Shown here in pieces: positions 36,086-45,026 of a stretch of DNA of 64,000 nt (position 1 is the first letter of the stretch; each line of letters starts with the position of its first letter). Position numbers and translations under genes: made by a program. The DNA is taken from assembly GCA_015060865.1 (NCBI GenBank), contig SUXS01000002.1, positions 134,674 through 198,673 of the forward strand, in the 5' to 3' direction. The notes under the pieces were generated by a model that did no database searches, had not been told where the DNA came from, and was given only the letters and a program-made list of their open reading frames with translations. Source of the DNA: Bacteroidales bacterium (GTDB lineage: Bacteria > Bacteroidota > Bacteroidia > Bacteroidales > Bacteroidaceae).

Positions 36086-38101
36086 ATGAAAAGATTACAA
36101 AAATACGCACTTGCGTTCTTCTTCCTGCTACCTACCACGCTTTCAGCCCAGATAGCTACTCCCACACATCGTATCGAGCAAACCTTCACAGTGCCTACTC
36201 CTAACTATAAGATAAGCCCCTATACAGGACTCGACCGACAAGGGTGGATTGATGCAGCCGAATACCTCCTCGAGGGGGCGTTCACCTACATCCGCAACAT
36301 CGATGACCCGATGTATTTTCCTAAACAATTCGAAAAGACCTATCCCAGAAACGAGGGACAAGTACCTACAGCCAAGCTGGAGGGTTTCTGCCGCACACTC
36401 TTCCTTGCCGCACCATTACTGAAAGAGAACCCCGACCTTACGCTCAATGGCATCAAGGTAGCCGATTATTATCGCCACCAGCTCCTCAACCTCATCAATC
36501 CCCAGAGCCCCAGCTATATCAAACATCGTGCCCCCAATGGTGGCCCCAGTCAGATTCTTGTTGAGTTCGGAGCATTGGCTATTTCACTCTCCACAGCCAA
36601 GAATGTGCTTTGGGATCCACTTACACAAGCACAGAAAGATGAGCTCGCTGCAACAATGCTGAGTTACGGAAACGGCCCCACGATAGGAAGCAACTGGATG
36701 TTCTTCAATGTATTTGTTATCAGCTTTTTCAAAGAGCAGGGCTATGAAGTAAACGATTGGCGCATGGAAGACTGCCTCAAGAAACTCCTCGCCCTGTACC
36801 GTGGTGAAGGTTGGTACAACGATGCTCCAGCCTACGACTATTACAGCATGTGGGCTTTCCAGATGTATGGCCCCATTTGGGCACAGATGTACGGACATTT
36901 CTATCCCGAATATGCCGCCCAGTTCATGAAGAATCAGCTTGACCTTGTAGACAACTACCCCTATATGTTCAATGCCGAAGGCCGCATGAACATGTGGGGA
37001 CGTAGCATCCCTTACCGTTTCGGTGCTGTTGTCCCATTAGCTCTGCTTGGCTACCAAAAAGATGCAGACATCAACTATGGTTGGATGCGTCGCATTGCAT
37101 CATCTACTCTCCTGCAGTTCCTTCAAAACCCCAACTTCTTGGAGGACAATGTTCCCACTCTCGGTTTCTATGGTCCTTATGAACCTGCCGTACAGATTTA
37201 CAGTTGCCGTGGAAGCGTATATTGGTGTGGCAAAGCCTTCTTGGCTCTATTGCTCCCCGCTGATAACCCTTTCTGGACAGCTAAGGAGAACAACGGTCCA
37301 TGGGATAAAGAATTGAAGAAGAATCATGTATATAACAAATTCCAACCTGCCACCAACCTTCTTATCACTGACTATCCCAATGTCGGCGGTGCCGAGATGC
37401 GTTCCTGGTGTCACGAGACAGTCGCCAACGATTGGCAAAAATTCCGCAGTTCAGAGAACTACAACAAATTGGCTTATCATACCGAATTCCCATGGATGGC
37501 CGATGGCAAGAATGGTGAGGTATCAATGAACTATGCCACCAAGAACGATAAAGGTCAATGGGAAGTGCTCCGCCTCTACACCTTCAAGAGCTTCGAGGAG
37601 GGTATCTACCGTCGCGATGCCGAGTTGGAAACCAACCGCAACATCAAGTACCGCTTGGCCGATATTCCACTCCCCAATGGTGTGCTCCGTATCGACAAGG
37701 TATCAGTGCCAGCTCCTACCACTATCCGTTTGGGGCATTACACTCTACCAAAGGTAGCAGACAAAGCATTCACCATAGAGAAGTCCAACAAAATGGCCGA
37801 AGCCGTCATCATTGGTAACGGAGAGTACAAACTGGCTACCGTCCCCCTCTACGGATGGGACAACACAAGCGTACACTACCCCACAGGCTTACATCCCGTA
37901 AGCGATCAGTGCAGCCTTATCATGAGTGAAAAAGCCGTAGATGGTGAGCACATCATGGTTACACTCCATTTGTGGAAGAAAGGCAATAAGCCCTTCAGCA
38001 AAAAGGAACTATGCCTGGTTAAAGACATCAAGGTTTCTGACGATCTCTGCAGTGTAGAGGTTACCATGTCTGACAACACTGTAAAAACCATCGCATTATA
38101 G
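36086..38101 (+). CDS. exported DUF2264 domain protein
   Basis: 671 residues with a signal peptide (ending LSAQ). The DUF2264 pattern covers about 45-400: LEGFCRTLFLAAPLL, NWMFFNVF, YSMWAFQMYGPIWAQMYG and RMNMWGRSIPYRFGAVVPLALL. This suggests an (alpha/alpha)6 barrel related to polysaccharide lyases and unsaturated-glucuronidase-like enzymes. A beta domain follows. The substrate is unknown; action on an acidic polysaccharide is a family-level inference. No other glycan gene adjoins it. Confidence 0.82.
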   Translation: MKRLQKYALAFFFLLPTTLSAQIATPTHRIEQTFTVPTPNYKISPYTGLDRQGWIDAAEYLLEGAFTYIRNIDDPMYFPKQFEKTYPRNEGQVPTAKLEGFCRTLFLAAPLLKENPDLTLNGIKVADYYRHQLLNLINPQSPSYIKHRAPNGGPSQILVEFGALAISLSTAKNVLWDPLTQAQKDELAATMLSYGNGPTIGSNWMFFNVFVISFFKEQGYEVNDWRMEDCLKKLLALYRGEGWYNDAPAYDYYSMWAFQMYGPIWAQMYGHFYPEYAAQFMKNQLDLVDNYPYMFNAEGRMNMWGRSIPYRFGAVVPLALLGYQKDADINYGWMRRIASSTLLQFLQNPNFLEDNVPTLGFYGPYEPAVQIYSCRGSVYWCGKAFLALLLPADNPFWTAKENNGPWDKELKKNHVYNKFQPATNLLITDYPNVGGAEMRSWCHETVANDWQKFRSSENYNKLAYHTEFPWMADGKNGEVSMNYATKNDKGQWEVLRLYTFKSFEEGIYRRDAELETNRNIKYRLADIPLPNGVLRIDKVSVPAPTTIRLGHYTLPKVADKAFTIEKSNKMAEAVIIGNGEYKLATVPLYGWDNTSVHYPTGLHPVSDQCSLIMSEKAVDGEHIMVTLHLWKKGNKPFSKKELCLVKDIKVSDDLCSVEVTMSDNTVKTIAL

Positions 38102-38147
38102 GATCTAAGATAAAAGAATCTGTAGGATTTCACATATACACATGAAA

Positions 38148-38181
38148 ACAAGAGGGGCCGGTGGATAGCGGTCCCTCTTGT
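38148..38181. terminator. bidirectional terminator between convergent genes
   Basis: ACAAGAGGGGCCG and CGGTCCCTCTTGT pair over 13 positions with one mismatch, between the DUF2264 gene (plus) and mtgA (minus). Confidence 0.65.
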
Positions 38182-38211
38182 CATACAATTCCTCCAGGCT
38201 AACAGCCAAGT

Positions 38212-38880
38212 TCATTTCCCCATCAGCTGCATCTGCTTCAGAATGTCATTTTGTCGACGGCGCATATATTGCGAAGGTCTTTTCGAACTATAGCGTTTAG
38301 GGTTGGGTAGCGTTGCTGCAATGAGAGCACAATCTGAACGGGTAAGTCTCGCTGCCGGCTTTCCGAAATGATGCTTTGCCACTGCTTCAGCGCCATAGAT
38401 ATGTGGTCCCATCTCAATACTATTAAGATACACTTCCAAGATACGTTCCTTAGGCCACAGCCACTCTATAAGCAGGGTGTAATAAGCCTCTATGCCCTTT
38501 CTTGCCCAAGTGGAGGTACAGAAAGTAAACACATTCTTGGCCGTCTGCTGGCTGATGGTGCTTCCGCCACGTTTCCGTTTACCCGCCTTACGCTCTTCGA
38601 TAGCATTCCCTATCTCTTTCCAGTCAAAGCCATGGTGCGAATAGAAACGTTGATCTTCCGAAGCGATGACAGCATTAACCAAATGGGGCGACATCTCCCC
38701 CATTGGCACCCAATCATGATGAAAGGTTGTAGCTTCACCCTTGATGGCTGCACCCACAGCATTCTTCAGCATCAGCGGGGTGACAGGTACCGGCACATAA
38801 CGATACAGCACCACACTTCCCACACTCAACAGAAGCAGGATAATAGCAAGACGCAGAATGAAACGAAACAAACGACGCAT
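38212..38880 (-). CDS. mtgA: monofunctional peptidoglycan transglycosylase
   Basis: 222 residues with one N-terminal membrane anchor (about 8-26). The GT51 fold is complete: IASEDQRFYSHHGFDW with catalytic Glu75, GGSTISQQTAKN, and the later KERILEVYLNSIEMG motif. It polymerises lipid II into glycan strands in the periplasm. It lacks a transpeptidase domain, as expected for MtgA. It lies 20 bases after topB on the same strand. Confidence 0.93.
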   Translation of the reverse strand: MRRLFRFILRLAIILLLLSVGSVVLYRYVPVPVTPLMLKNAVGAAIKGEATTFHHDWVPMGEMSPHLVNAVIASEDQRFYSHHGFDWKEIGNAIEERKAGKRKRGGSTISQQTAKNVFTFCTSTWARKGIEAYYTLLIEWLWPKERILEVYLNSIEMGPHIYGAEAVAKHHFGKPAARLTRSDCALIAATLPNPKRYSSKRPSQYMRRRQNDILKQMQLMGK

Positions 38881-38900
38881 AGTCCAAATTTAGGATTTTC

Positions 38901-40811
38901 TTAAATTCTTCGTGGAGTATTGTCGGCCAGCACCTGGTGCACGATGTCGGTCACCATCTGTTTCAGTTCGCCGATAAACTGCTTGGCATCATACTTGCGT
39001 GCCTCGATGTCGCGCAGGCGCTTCTCCCATATACCGGTGAGCTCGGCGCTTTTGAGCAGCTCCTCGCGTATGAGTCCGATGAGTTCTATGCCAGTAGGTG
39101 TGGCCACGAGACTTTTTCTGGCCTTGGTCACGTAGTTACGCTTGTAGAGTGTCTTGATGATTTCGGCGCGTGTGGCTGGGCGCCCTATGCCGTTCTCCTT
39201 CATCGCGTCGCGCAGTTCCTCATCATCGACCAGCTTGCCCGCCGTCTCCATGGCACGGATGAGCGTACCCTCGGTATAGGGCTTTGGTGGCTGTGTCCAG
39301 CGCTCCACCAGCTCGGGCTGGTGGGAACCGCTCTCACCCTTGGTGAATTGACAATTGACAATGGACAATGGACAATTATTGCCTTCATCGTCCGTAGCCT
39401 GTTGACTCTCAAACACTACCTTCCATCCCGGCTCCACGATCTCCTTGCCCGATGTGCGGAAGGGTATGCCGTCGCTCTCGCCCAGCACGGTAGTGGTGCG
39501 GGTCTTGCAGTCGGGGTGGAATACGGCGATGAATCGGCGCACGATGAGGTCATACACCTTCTTCTCCGTGTCGGTCAGCGCCTGCGGATACACGCCGGTG
39601 GGGATGATGGCATGGTGGTCGGTCACCTTCTTGTTGTCGAACACCTTCTTCGACTTCAGTAGCGGTCGGCCATGCAGAGGTGTGATGAGGTGCTGATAAT
39701 CGCGCAGGCCCATGAGTATCTGCGGGCACTTGGCATACACATCGTCGCTCAGGTAGGTAGTGTCCACACGCGGATAGGTGGTCACCTTCTTCTCGTAGAG
39801 CGACTGCACAGTCTGTAGCGTCACATCTACCGGTAGGCCGAATCGCTTGTCACACTCGGTCTGCAAGGTGCCCAGGTCGAAGAGCGATGGCGGCAGCTCC
39901 TTGCCCTCCTTCTTGGTCACCGAGGTGATGGTGAAGGGTGCCTCCTTGATGCGGTCGAGTATAGCCTTACCCTGCTCCTCGCTGGCGATAGGCTCCATGC
40001 CAATGTTCTCGGCATCGGCCTTGCGCCATGCCTCGGCCATGTCGAAGGGCTGTCCCTTCTTCTCGGCCGCCTCCTTCTTCTTCTCCAGGTCGGCCATCAC
40101 GTCCTCATCGCTACGTTTTACGATGGCGTTGAATGCGATGTCCCTGTATATTGTCTTCAGTACCCAGAACTGTTGTGGCACAAAGTTCTCTATCTCCTGC
40201 TGTCGCTTCACGATGAGGGCCAGTGTCGGTGTCTGCACACGTCCTATGGAGAGCACCTGACGGTTTTGCCCATACTTCAGTGTGTAGAGTCGTGTAGCGT
40301 TCATGCCCAGCACCCAGTCGCCGATGGCGCGGCACAGGCCCGCCTCGTAGAGCGACTGCTTGTCCGATGCATCCATCAGTTTGGCAAACCCCTCGCGTAT
40401 GGCCTCGTCGGTGAGCGACGACACCCACAGGCGCTTCACCGGGCACTTGGCCTCGGCCTTCTGCATCACCCAGCGCTGTATCAGTTCACCCTCCTGGCCG
40501 GCATCACCGCAATTGATGATCATGTCGGCCTTCTGCATCAGGCCTTTGATGATGGCAAACTGCTTCTCTATGCCTCGGTCATCGATGAGCTTGATGCCGA
40601 ATCGGGGCGGTATCATGGGCAAGCTGCCGAGCGACCAGCTCTTCCACTGCGAGGTATAGTCGTGCGGTTCCTTCAAGGTACACAGGTGACCGAAGGTCCA
40701 CGTCACTTGGTATCCGTTGCCCTCCATATAGCCATCGCGGCGCGTGGTGGCGCCCAGCACGTTGGCTATGTCCTTTGCTACACTCGGTTTCTCCGCTATA
40801 CAGACTATCAT
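38901..40811 (-). CDS. topB: DNA topoisomerase III
   Basis: 636 residues. A type IA topoisomerase that resolves single-stranded and recombination intermediates. Toprim domain at the start (MIVCIAEKPSVAKDIA, DAGQEGELI), SIGRVQTPTLALIV, and catalytic Tyr346 in TTYPRVD. GRPATRAEIIKTLYKRNYV is near the C-terminus. Residues about 478-489 (around PLSIVNCQF) are encoded by AATT heptamers and probably form a surface loop insertion. No C-terminal zinc domain is present, as in many shorter TopIII proteins. Confidence 0.92.
   Translation of the reverse strand: MIVCIAEKPSVAKDIANVLGATTRRDGYMEGNGYQVTWTFGHLCTLKEPHDYTSQWKSWSLGSLPMIPPRFGIKLIDDRGIEKQFAIIKGLMQKADMIINCGDAGQEGELIQRWVMQKAEAKCPVKRLWVSSLTDEAIREGFAKLMDASDKQSLYEAGLCRAIGDWVLGMNATRLYTLKYGQNRQVLSIGRVQTPTLALIVKRQQEIENFVPQQFWVLKTIYRDIAFNAIVKRSDEDVMADLEKKKEAAEKKGQPFDMAEAWRKADAENIGMEPIASEEQGKAILDRIKEAPFTITSVTKKEGKELPPSLFDLGTLQTECDKRFGLPVDVTLQTVQSLYEKKVTTYPRVDTTYLSDDVYAKCPQILMGLRDYQHLITPLHGRPLLKSKKVFDNKKVTDHHAIIPTGVYPQALTDTEKKVYDLIVRRFIAVFHPDCKTRTTTVLGESDGIPFRTSGKEIVEPGWKVVFESQQATDDEGNNCPLSIVNCQFTKGESGSHQPELVERWTQPPKPYTEGTLIRAMETAGKLVDDEELRDAMKENGIGRPATRAEIIKTLYKRNYVTKARKSLVATPTGIELIGLIREELLKSAELTGIWEKRLRDIEARKYDAKQFIGELKQMVTDIVHQVLADNTPRRI
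39345..39379. repeat. AATT-heptamer repeat inside topB
   Basis: Seven-base units AATTGAC, AATTGAC, AATGGAC, AATGGAC run within the topB reading frame. They resemble the larger repeat at 7656-7771 in the DUF5107 gene, 31 kb away. Confidence 0.8.
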
Positions 40812-40936
40812 GGGTGTAAGTCAATAATCGATTCGGAGCGCGAAGTTACGGTTTAAAATCAAGAGAATAAAATTAAGGAACAAAAATCTCAAAATAAGAG
40901 GTTGCATCTGCCATTATCGCACCTTTGCAAAAATAT

Positions 40937-40962
40937 GGCGTGCGTCCCATTAGACGCACGCC
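40937..40962 (-). terminator. terminator of the lipoprotein gene
   Basis: GGCGTGCGTC and GACGCACGCC form a perfect ten-pair stem. On the minus strand it is followed by ATATTTTTG, 28 bases after the lipoprotein stop. Confidence 0.7.
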
Positions 40963-40989
40963 TATATCAACAATTTGTAATCCGTCAGA

Positions 40990-42321
40990 TTATTCTGCAA
41001 AAGTATATCTCACTTCATTCTTATTAGTGATATACACCACCTTTATGGTATTTCTTTCATCATAAAACACCTTTTGGATATCACTTGACACTTCTGAGCT
41101 ATACACATACTCTTTGGAAAGGAACTCAAAGACATCGTCATATTTGGCAGCATCGGCCAATCCCAACTCAACCATAGACACCACCCCTTTATCGAAAGAG
41201 AAATTCACGTCATTCATCAGTTCTACTCCTGCATACCCCAAAATCTCATTTCCAATGGTATACGCAATGTTAGTTGGTGAGCTCAAATTGTTATCAGGGG
41301 TCAGCTCCTCACCATACATATACACCACCTCTTCCATCGTCTTACCGAGAGCTATACTAAAATTCTCAAAGAGGTCATGATTGATATACGAGAAGACGAG
41401 GTTTGTGGTACTATCAAACGTGATCTTCACACCAGAGGTTTCATAACTCTCTTTGTCTGTATATGCAAAGAAAGTTGCTGTAGTCTCAGGCATATATGCA
41501 TAGTACTTGGTATTAAGATATTTCACCAAGTCATTATTACTAAATGGCTTGTTACTATAAAGAATAGCTACCTTCTCTACTTTCTTAGTGCGCTTGCTGA
41601 TATTAAAAGTGATAAACTTATCTGCTTGAGTGTACAATATCATTTCATTCGTAGCCGCAATAGTTTCACCATACTCAGCCAACACCTTCTCCTTCGTGTA
41701 ACCAATCGCCTTTGCATAGTTAGGAATGAGTCCCTCGGTACGTACCAACACCACAGCTGTACCATCAGAGGTAGCCACATCAATCAACGTAATGCCTTCA
41801 GCCACTGCTGTTATCAGACCGGCTTTATCCACCGTTGCCACTTTTACATTATGTGACTTATAGGAAGAGATTTCACCATCCACCAAAGAGGCATAATCAG
41901 GAGTGGCCCCTTCTAAATAAGCAAGCGATATCGTCTCTACCAACTTAGCATATGTCCTTGTTTCACCAGTTGCATTATTCTTGGCTGTAAAAGAATTTGC
42001 AACCATCTTTGTTATAGTCATATCCAATGACTGCTCCCCTACAGCCGCTGTTACATTCACATCATCGGCTACGGTATAGTTACCGACAGGATATCCCGCA
42101 AAAGCCGCATCGGCTAACGTGGCGGTATACTTGAAACTTCCATCTTTTGTAAACAGCAAAACTTCAACAACACCTGTTGCCGTATCGTCATAGACCCAAG
42201 TACCCGCTAAGGCTTCATTCGTCACCACCAATGGTTCTGGTTCAGGAGCCACCACTTCTTCATCCTTACCACAGCTAACCAGGAGGCAAGCCATGCTTAT
42301 CCAATAAAACAGTTTCTTCAT
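40990..42321 (-). CDS. hypothetical lipoprotein with Big2-like segment
   Basis: 443 residues with a lipoprotein signal (lipobox LLVSC, Cys17). After the lipid site come a proline/glutamate-rich linker (VVAPEPEP), a lipocalin-like strand region (LAGTWVYDDT, GSFKYTATL), a segment resembling a bacterial Ig-like Big2 domain (VKVATVDKAGLITAVAEGIT), and a C-terminal region with two similar modules that start IGYTKEKVLAEYG and LGKTMEEVVYMYG. The acidic start GKDEE just after the cysteine resembles the Bacteroidetes surface-export signal, so surface display is plausible. Function unknown. Confidence 0.72.
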   Translation of the reverse strand: MKKLFYWISMACLLVSCGKDEEVVAPEPEPLVVTNEALAGTWVYDDTATGVVEVLLFTKDGSFKYTATLADAAFAGYPVGNYTVADDVNVTAAVGEQSLDMTITKMVANSFTAKNNATGETRTYAKLVETISLAYLEGATPDYASLVDGEISSYKSHNVKVATVDKAGLITAVAEGITLIDVATSDGTAVVLVRTEGLIPNYAKAIGYTKEKVLAEYGETIAATNEMILYTQADKFITFNISKRTKKVEKVAILYSNKPFSNNDLVKYLNTKYYAYMPETTATFFAYTDKESYETSGVKITFDSTTNLVFSYINHDLFENFSIALGKTMEEVVYMYGEELTPDNNLSSPTNIAYTIGNEILGYAGVELMNDVNFSFDKGVVSMVELGLADAAKYDDVFEFLSKEYVYSSEVSSDIQKVFYDERNTIKVVYITNKNEVRYTFAE

Positions 42322-42376
42322 AATTTTACTATTATTTAAAGTGAAAGAGTTTAATAGTTAAAAGTTATTCTAACTG

Positions 42377-42384
42377 CAAATATA
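42377..42384 (-). promoter_or_regulatory. -7 box of the lipoprotein gene
   Basis: On the minus strand TATATTTG lies about 55 bases before the start codon. A clear -33 partner was not found. Confidence 0.4.
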
Positions 42385-42522
42385 CAAATATTTATAAAAC
42401 AGTCTTACTCTTTGCAGATTTTTTAACGTTCTATGCGCATTCCTATGAAAGAATCGATATAACCCCATTCGATATTCATCAAAAAAGTCTTTCACACGAA
42501 GGGAACTATTATAAACAAAAAA

Positions 42523-42543
42523 AGCCTGGACCGTTCCAGACTT
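42523..42543 (-). terminator. terminator of the thioredoxin-rubredoxin operon
   Basis: On the minus strand GTCTGGA and TCCAGGC pair, with one G-T wobble, and are followed by seven T. It is 20 bases after the rubredoxin stop. Confidence 0.75.
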
Positions 42544-42563
42544 TAACCTATATGTATATTCTT

Positions 42564-42749
42564 TTATCGTTCTACATTTTCTCCTCCCCCATCATAGGGT
42601 TCAAAATCTTCTTTGCCGACAAAGCAAATAGGACAAACCCAATCTTCGGGAAGATCTTCAAAGGCTGTTCCCGCAGGGATTTCATGGTCTGGGTCGCCCA
42701 CTGCAGGGTCATATACCCAATCACAGACAAGGCATTTATACTTCTGCAT
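42564..42749 (-). CDS. rubredoxin
   Basis: 61 residues starting [11 protein letters not shown]. The iron is held by cysteines 6, 9, 39 and 42 (CLVC and CPIC), with the usual [21 protein letters not shown] between them. A small cytoplasmic one-electron carrier, often used in oxygen or peroxide defence in anaerobes. Its start overlaps the thioredoxin stop by 14 bases, so the two are translated together. The acidic tail (DGGGENVER) extends a little beyond the usual end. Confidence 0.93.
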   Translation of the reverse strand: MQKYKCLVCDWVYDPAVGDPDHEIPAGTAFEDLPEDWVCPICFVGKEDFEPYDGGGENVER

Positions 42750-43119
42750 GGTAAGGCTCTTTTTTAAGCAATACTTCTCCAACCAGTCTCTCTATCTCGT
42801 TTTTCGAGATGGCACCTACCATCTTCACGGGGCGTCCCTTCATAGGGATAAAGAAGGTGGTGGGTATGGAACGGATGTCGTAGGCATCGGCAACAGTTTC
42901 ACATTGGTCTACATCAACTTTGTACACATAGAGTTGATCTTTATAGATCGAAGCAATTTCTTCAAGCACAGGGCTAAGGGCTCTACACGGCCCACACCAC
43001 CCTGCATAGAAATCCACTATTGCAGGGCGGTTGCCAAAGTATTCCCATTCGGCTTGAGGATGCCGATAATCGGCTACACGTCTGAGGAAGTCTTCCTCTG
43101 TCAGATGGATGATATTCAT
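42736..43119 (-). CDS. thioredoxin
   Basis: 127 residues with the active site WCGPC (cysteines 42 and 45), the cis-proline loop (RSIPTTF) and no signal peptide. The N-terminus is longer than in E. coli Trx (start [11 protein letters not shown]). It reduces protein disulfides in the cytoplasm. The gene shares 14 bases with the rubredoxin gene, suggesting a shared redox task. The symbol trxA is likely but not forced. Confidence 0.93.
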   Translation of the reverse strand: MNIIHLTEEDFLRRVADYRHPQAEWEYFGNRPAIVDFYAGWCGPCRALSPVLEEIASIYKDQLYVYKVDVDQCETVADAYDIRSIPTTFFIPMKGRPVKMVGAISKNEIERLVGEVLLKKEPYHAEV

Positions 43120-43259
43120 ATTTAACTAAGGATTAGATTGCGTCACTACAACATTTATTCACACCGTTTTGTTTGGGAGGACATTCTATAAATGTAAGGA
43201 CTTCCTTAGCACTCGGCTTGTCCGAGAACCGAAGGTCGACGCCCGAAGGGGCTGAAGTC

Positions 43260-43438
43260 AAACTTGCTTTTTCGTTCGGTTTAGCTTCGCTTTCTTCCTT
43301 TTCGCTCGGCAAAGCCCATGCGAGCATGGCTTTACGCTCGCTCATGCGTCAGTTGCACTAATTTTAACTTGCATTCGCCAGTTGAAATTAGGCTGCACCT
43401 CAGAAAAATGCGAGTAAACTTGCTTTTTCGTTCGGTTT
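43260..43438. repeat. 23-bp perfect direct repeat before tig
   Basis: AAACTTGCTTTTTCGTTCGG and three more bases (TTT) occur at 43260-43282 and again at 43416-43438. The second copy forms the -33 half and spacer of the tig promoter. The 43120-43494 gap otherwise holds no gene I can support. Confidence 0.7.
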
Positions 43439-43450
43439 GCACTAATTTTG
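43420..43450 (+). promoter_or_regulatory. tig promoter
   Basis: TTG at 43420-43422 and TAATTTTG at 43443-43450 are 20 bases apart. The 18-mer GTTTGCACTAATTTTGCA (43435-43452) is identical to that at secA. The start codon is 44 bases downstream. Confidence 0.65.
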
Positions 43451-43494
43451 CAGGCTGAAACAAAAGTGAATACAAATATAATAAGAATAAGATA

Positions 43495-44850
43495 ATGGAG
43501 ATTACATTGCAAAACGTGAGCGAAGTGAAAGGTATGCTCACCGTGAAGTTGGCCAAGGCTGACTATGAACCTAAAGTTGAAAAAGCACTGAAGACCTTCC
43601 GCCAGAAGGCCAATATGCCTGGCTTCCGTCCCGGCATGGTGCCCATGGGCCTCATCAAGAAGCAATACGGCTCGGCTATCAAGGCTGAGGAGATCAATAA
43701 GATGTTGCAAGAGGCTGTATATGGCTACCTCAAGGAGAACAAGGTGGATATGCTGGGCGAGCCCCTGCCCAACGAGGACCAGCAGAAGACCATCGACTTC
43801 GATACGATGGAAGAGCTCGAGTTCCTCTACGACATTGCACTCGCACCCAAGTTTGACGCTACACTCACCGACAAGGATACCGTTCCCTACTACACCATCA
43901 CCGTATCGGACGAGATGGTAGACGGTCAGGTAAACATGTATACCCAGCGCAACGGCCGCTACGAGAAGGTAGAGGAGTATGCCGACAATGACATGGTGAA
44001 GGGTCTGATGTGTCAGCTCGACGAGGCTGGCAACACCGTAGAGGGTGGCATCCAGGCTGAGGACGCAGTAGTACTGCCCAAGTATATGAAGAACGCTGCC
44101 CAGGCTGCTCTCTTCGAGGGTACCAAGGTGGGCGACGTTATCACCATCAATCCCCGCGAGGCTTACGAGGGCAACGAGGCTGAGCTCGCTTCACTGCTCA
44201 AAATCAGCAAGGAGGAGGCCGCTAACGTAAACGGCAACTTCAGCTACCAGATCAGCGAGATTACCCGCTACGTACCCGGTGACCTCAACCAGGAGATCTT
44301 CGACCAGGTATATGGCGAGGGTGCTGTAAGCACTGAGGAGGAGTTCCGCGCTCGCGTGAAGGAGGACCTCACCCGTCAGTTTGTACCCGAGAGCGACTAT
44401 AAGTTCCTCATCGACGTGCGCGAGTACCTCATGGGCCGCATCGGCGAACTTAAGTTTGCCGACGACGTGCTCAAGCGCATCATGCACATCAACAACCCCG
44501 ACAAGGGCGAGGAGTATGTGAACGAGCACTATGCCAACACCGTGAAGGAGCTCTCATGGCACCTTGTGAAGGAGCAGCTCGTAGAGAAGGCCGGCATCAA
44601 GATTGAGGAGAAAGACCTCGTGGAGCAGGCCAAGGAGAGCGTACGTGCACAGTTTGCCCAGTATGGCATGACCAATGTGCCTGATGATGTGCTCGCCAAC
44701 TACGCAGCCGAGACATTGAAGAAGAAGGAGAACATGGAGAACCTCGTGAACCGCGCCATCGAAGTGCGCCTCGCTGCTGCCTTGAAGCAGGTGGTGAAGC
44801 TCGACGAGAAGAGCGTAAGCCTCGAGGAGTTCAACAAGATGTTTGAATAA
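43495..44850 (+). CDS. tig: trigger factor
   Basis: 451 residues. A ribosome-bound chaperone that meets nascent chains. The ribosome-docking signature GFRPGMVP (about 43-50) is in the N-terminal domain. The middle region is degenerate relative to a peptidyl-prolyl isomerase domain, as in Bacteroidetes. The long helical C-terminal arms run from about 240. It heads the tig-clpP-clpX cluster, a common order, and has its own promoter and terminator. Confidence 0.95.
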   Translation: MEITLQNVSEVKGMLTVKLAKADYEPKVEKALKTFRQKANMPGFRPGMVPMGLIKKQYGSAIKAEEINKMLQEAVYGYLKENKVDMLGEPLPNEDQQKTIDFDTMEELEFLYDIALAPKFDATLTDKDTVPYYTITVSDEMVDGQVNMYTQRNGRYEKVEEYADNDMVKGLMCQLDEAGNTVEGGIQAEDAVVLPKYMKNAAQAALFEGTKVGDVITINPREAYEGNEAELASLLKISKEEAANVNGNFSYQISEITRYVPGDLNQEIFDQVYGEGAVSTEEEFRARVKEDLTRQFVPESDYKFLIDVREYLMGRIGELKFADDVLKRIMHINNPDKGEEYVNEHYANTVKELSWHLVKEQLVEKAGIKIEEKDLVEQAKESVRAQFAQYGMTNVPDDVLANYAAETLKKKENMENLVNRAIEVRLAAALKQVVKLDEKSVSLEEFNKMFE

Positions 44851-44899
44851 TTCTAAGAAGCAAAGAACGTTTCGCCTACGAAACTTGTTATAATATAGG

Positions 44900-44933
44900 A
44901 AAAGACGGTTTGGCGTAGGCCAGCCGTCTTTTA
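44900..44933 (+). terminator. terminator after tig
   Basis: AAAAGACGG and CCGTCTTTT pair, with extra pairs near the loop, 50 bases after the tig stop, and the arm ends in four T. Confidence 0.6.
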
Positions 44934-45020
44934 GTTTATAAGTTTATAAGTTTTTTAGTTGGTAAATGTTTATTCTAAAGCAATTTGCAAACTCAAAAAC
45001 TTAAAAACTCAAAAACTCAA
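44934..45020. repeat. 8-bp AAACTCAA repeats with inverted partner
   Basis: Four eight-base units (AAACTCAA or AAACTTAA) lie at about 44987-45018. Inverted units (TTAGTTTA, TAAGTTTA) lie at about 44934-44962. The two arms could pair as a long A/T-rich hairpin before clpP. Confidence 0.6.
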
Positions 45021-45026
45021 ACCAAT

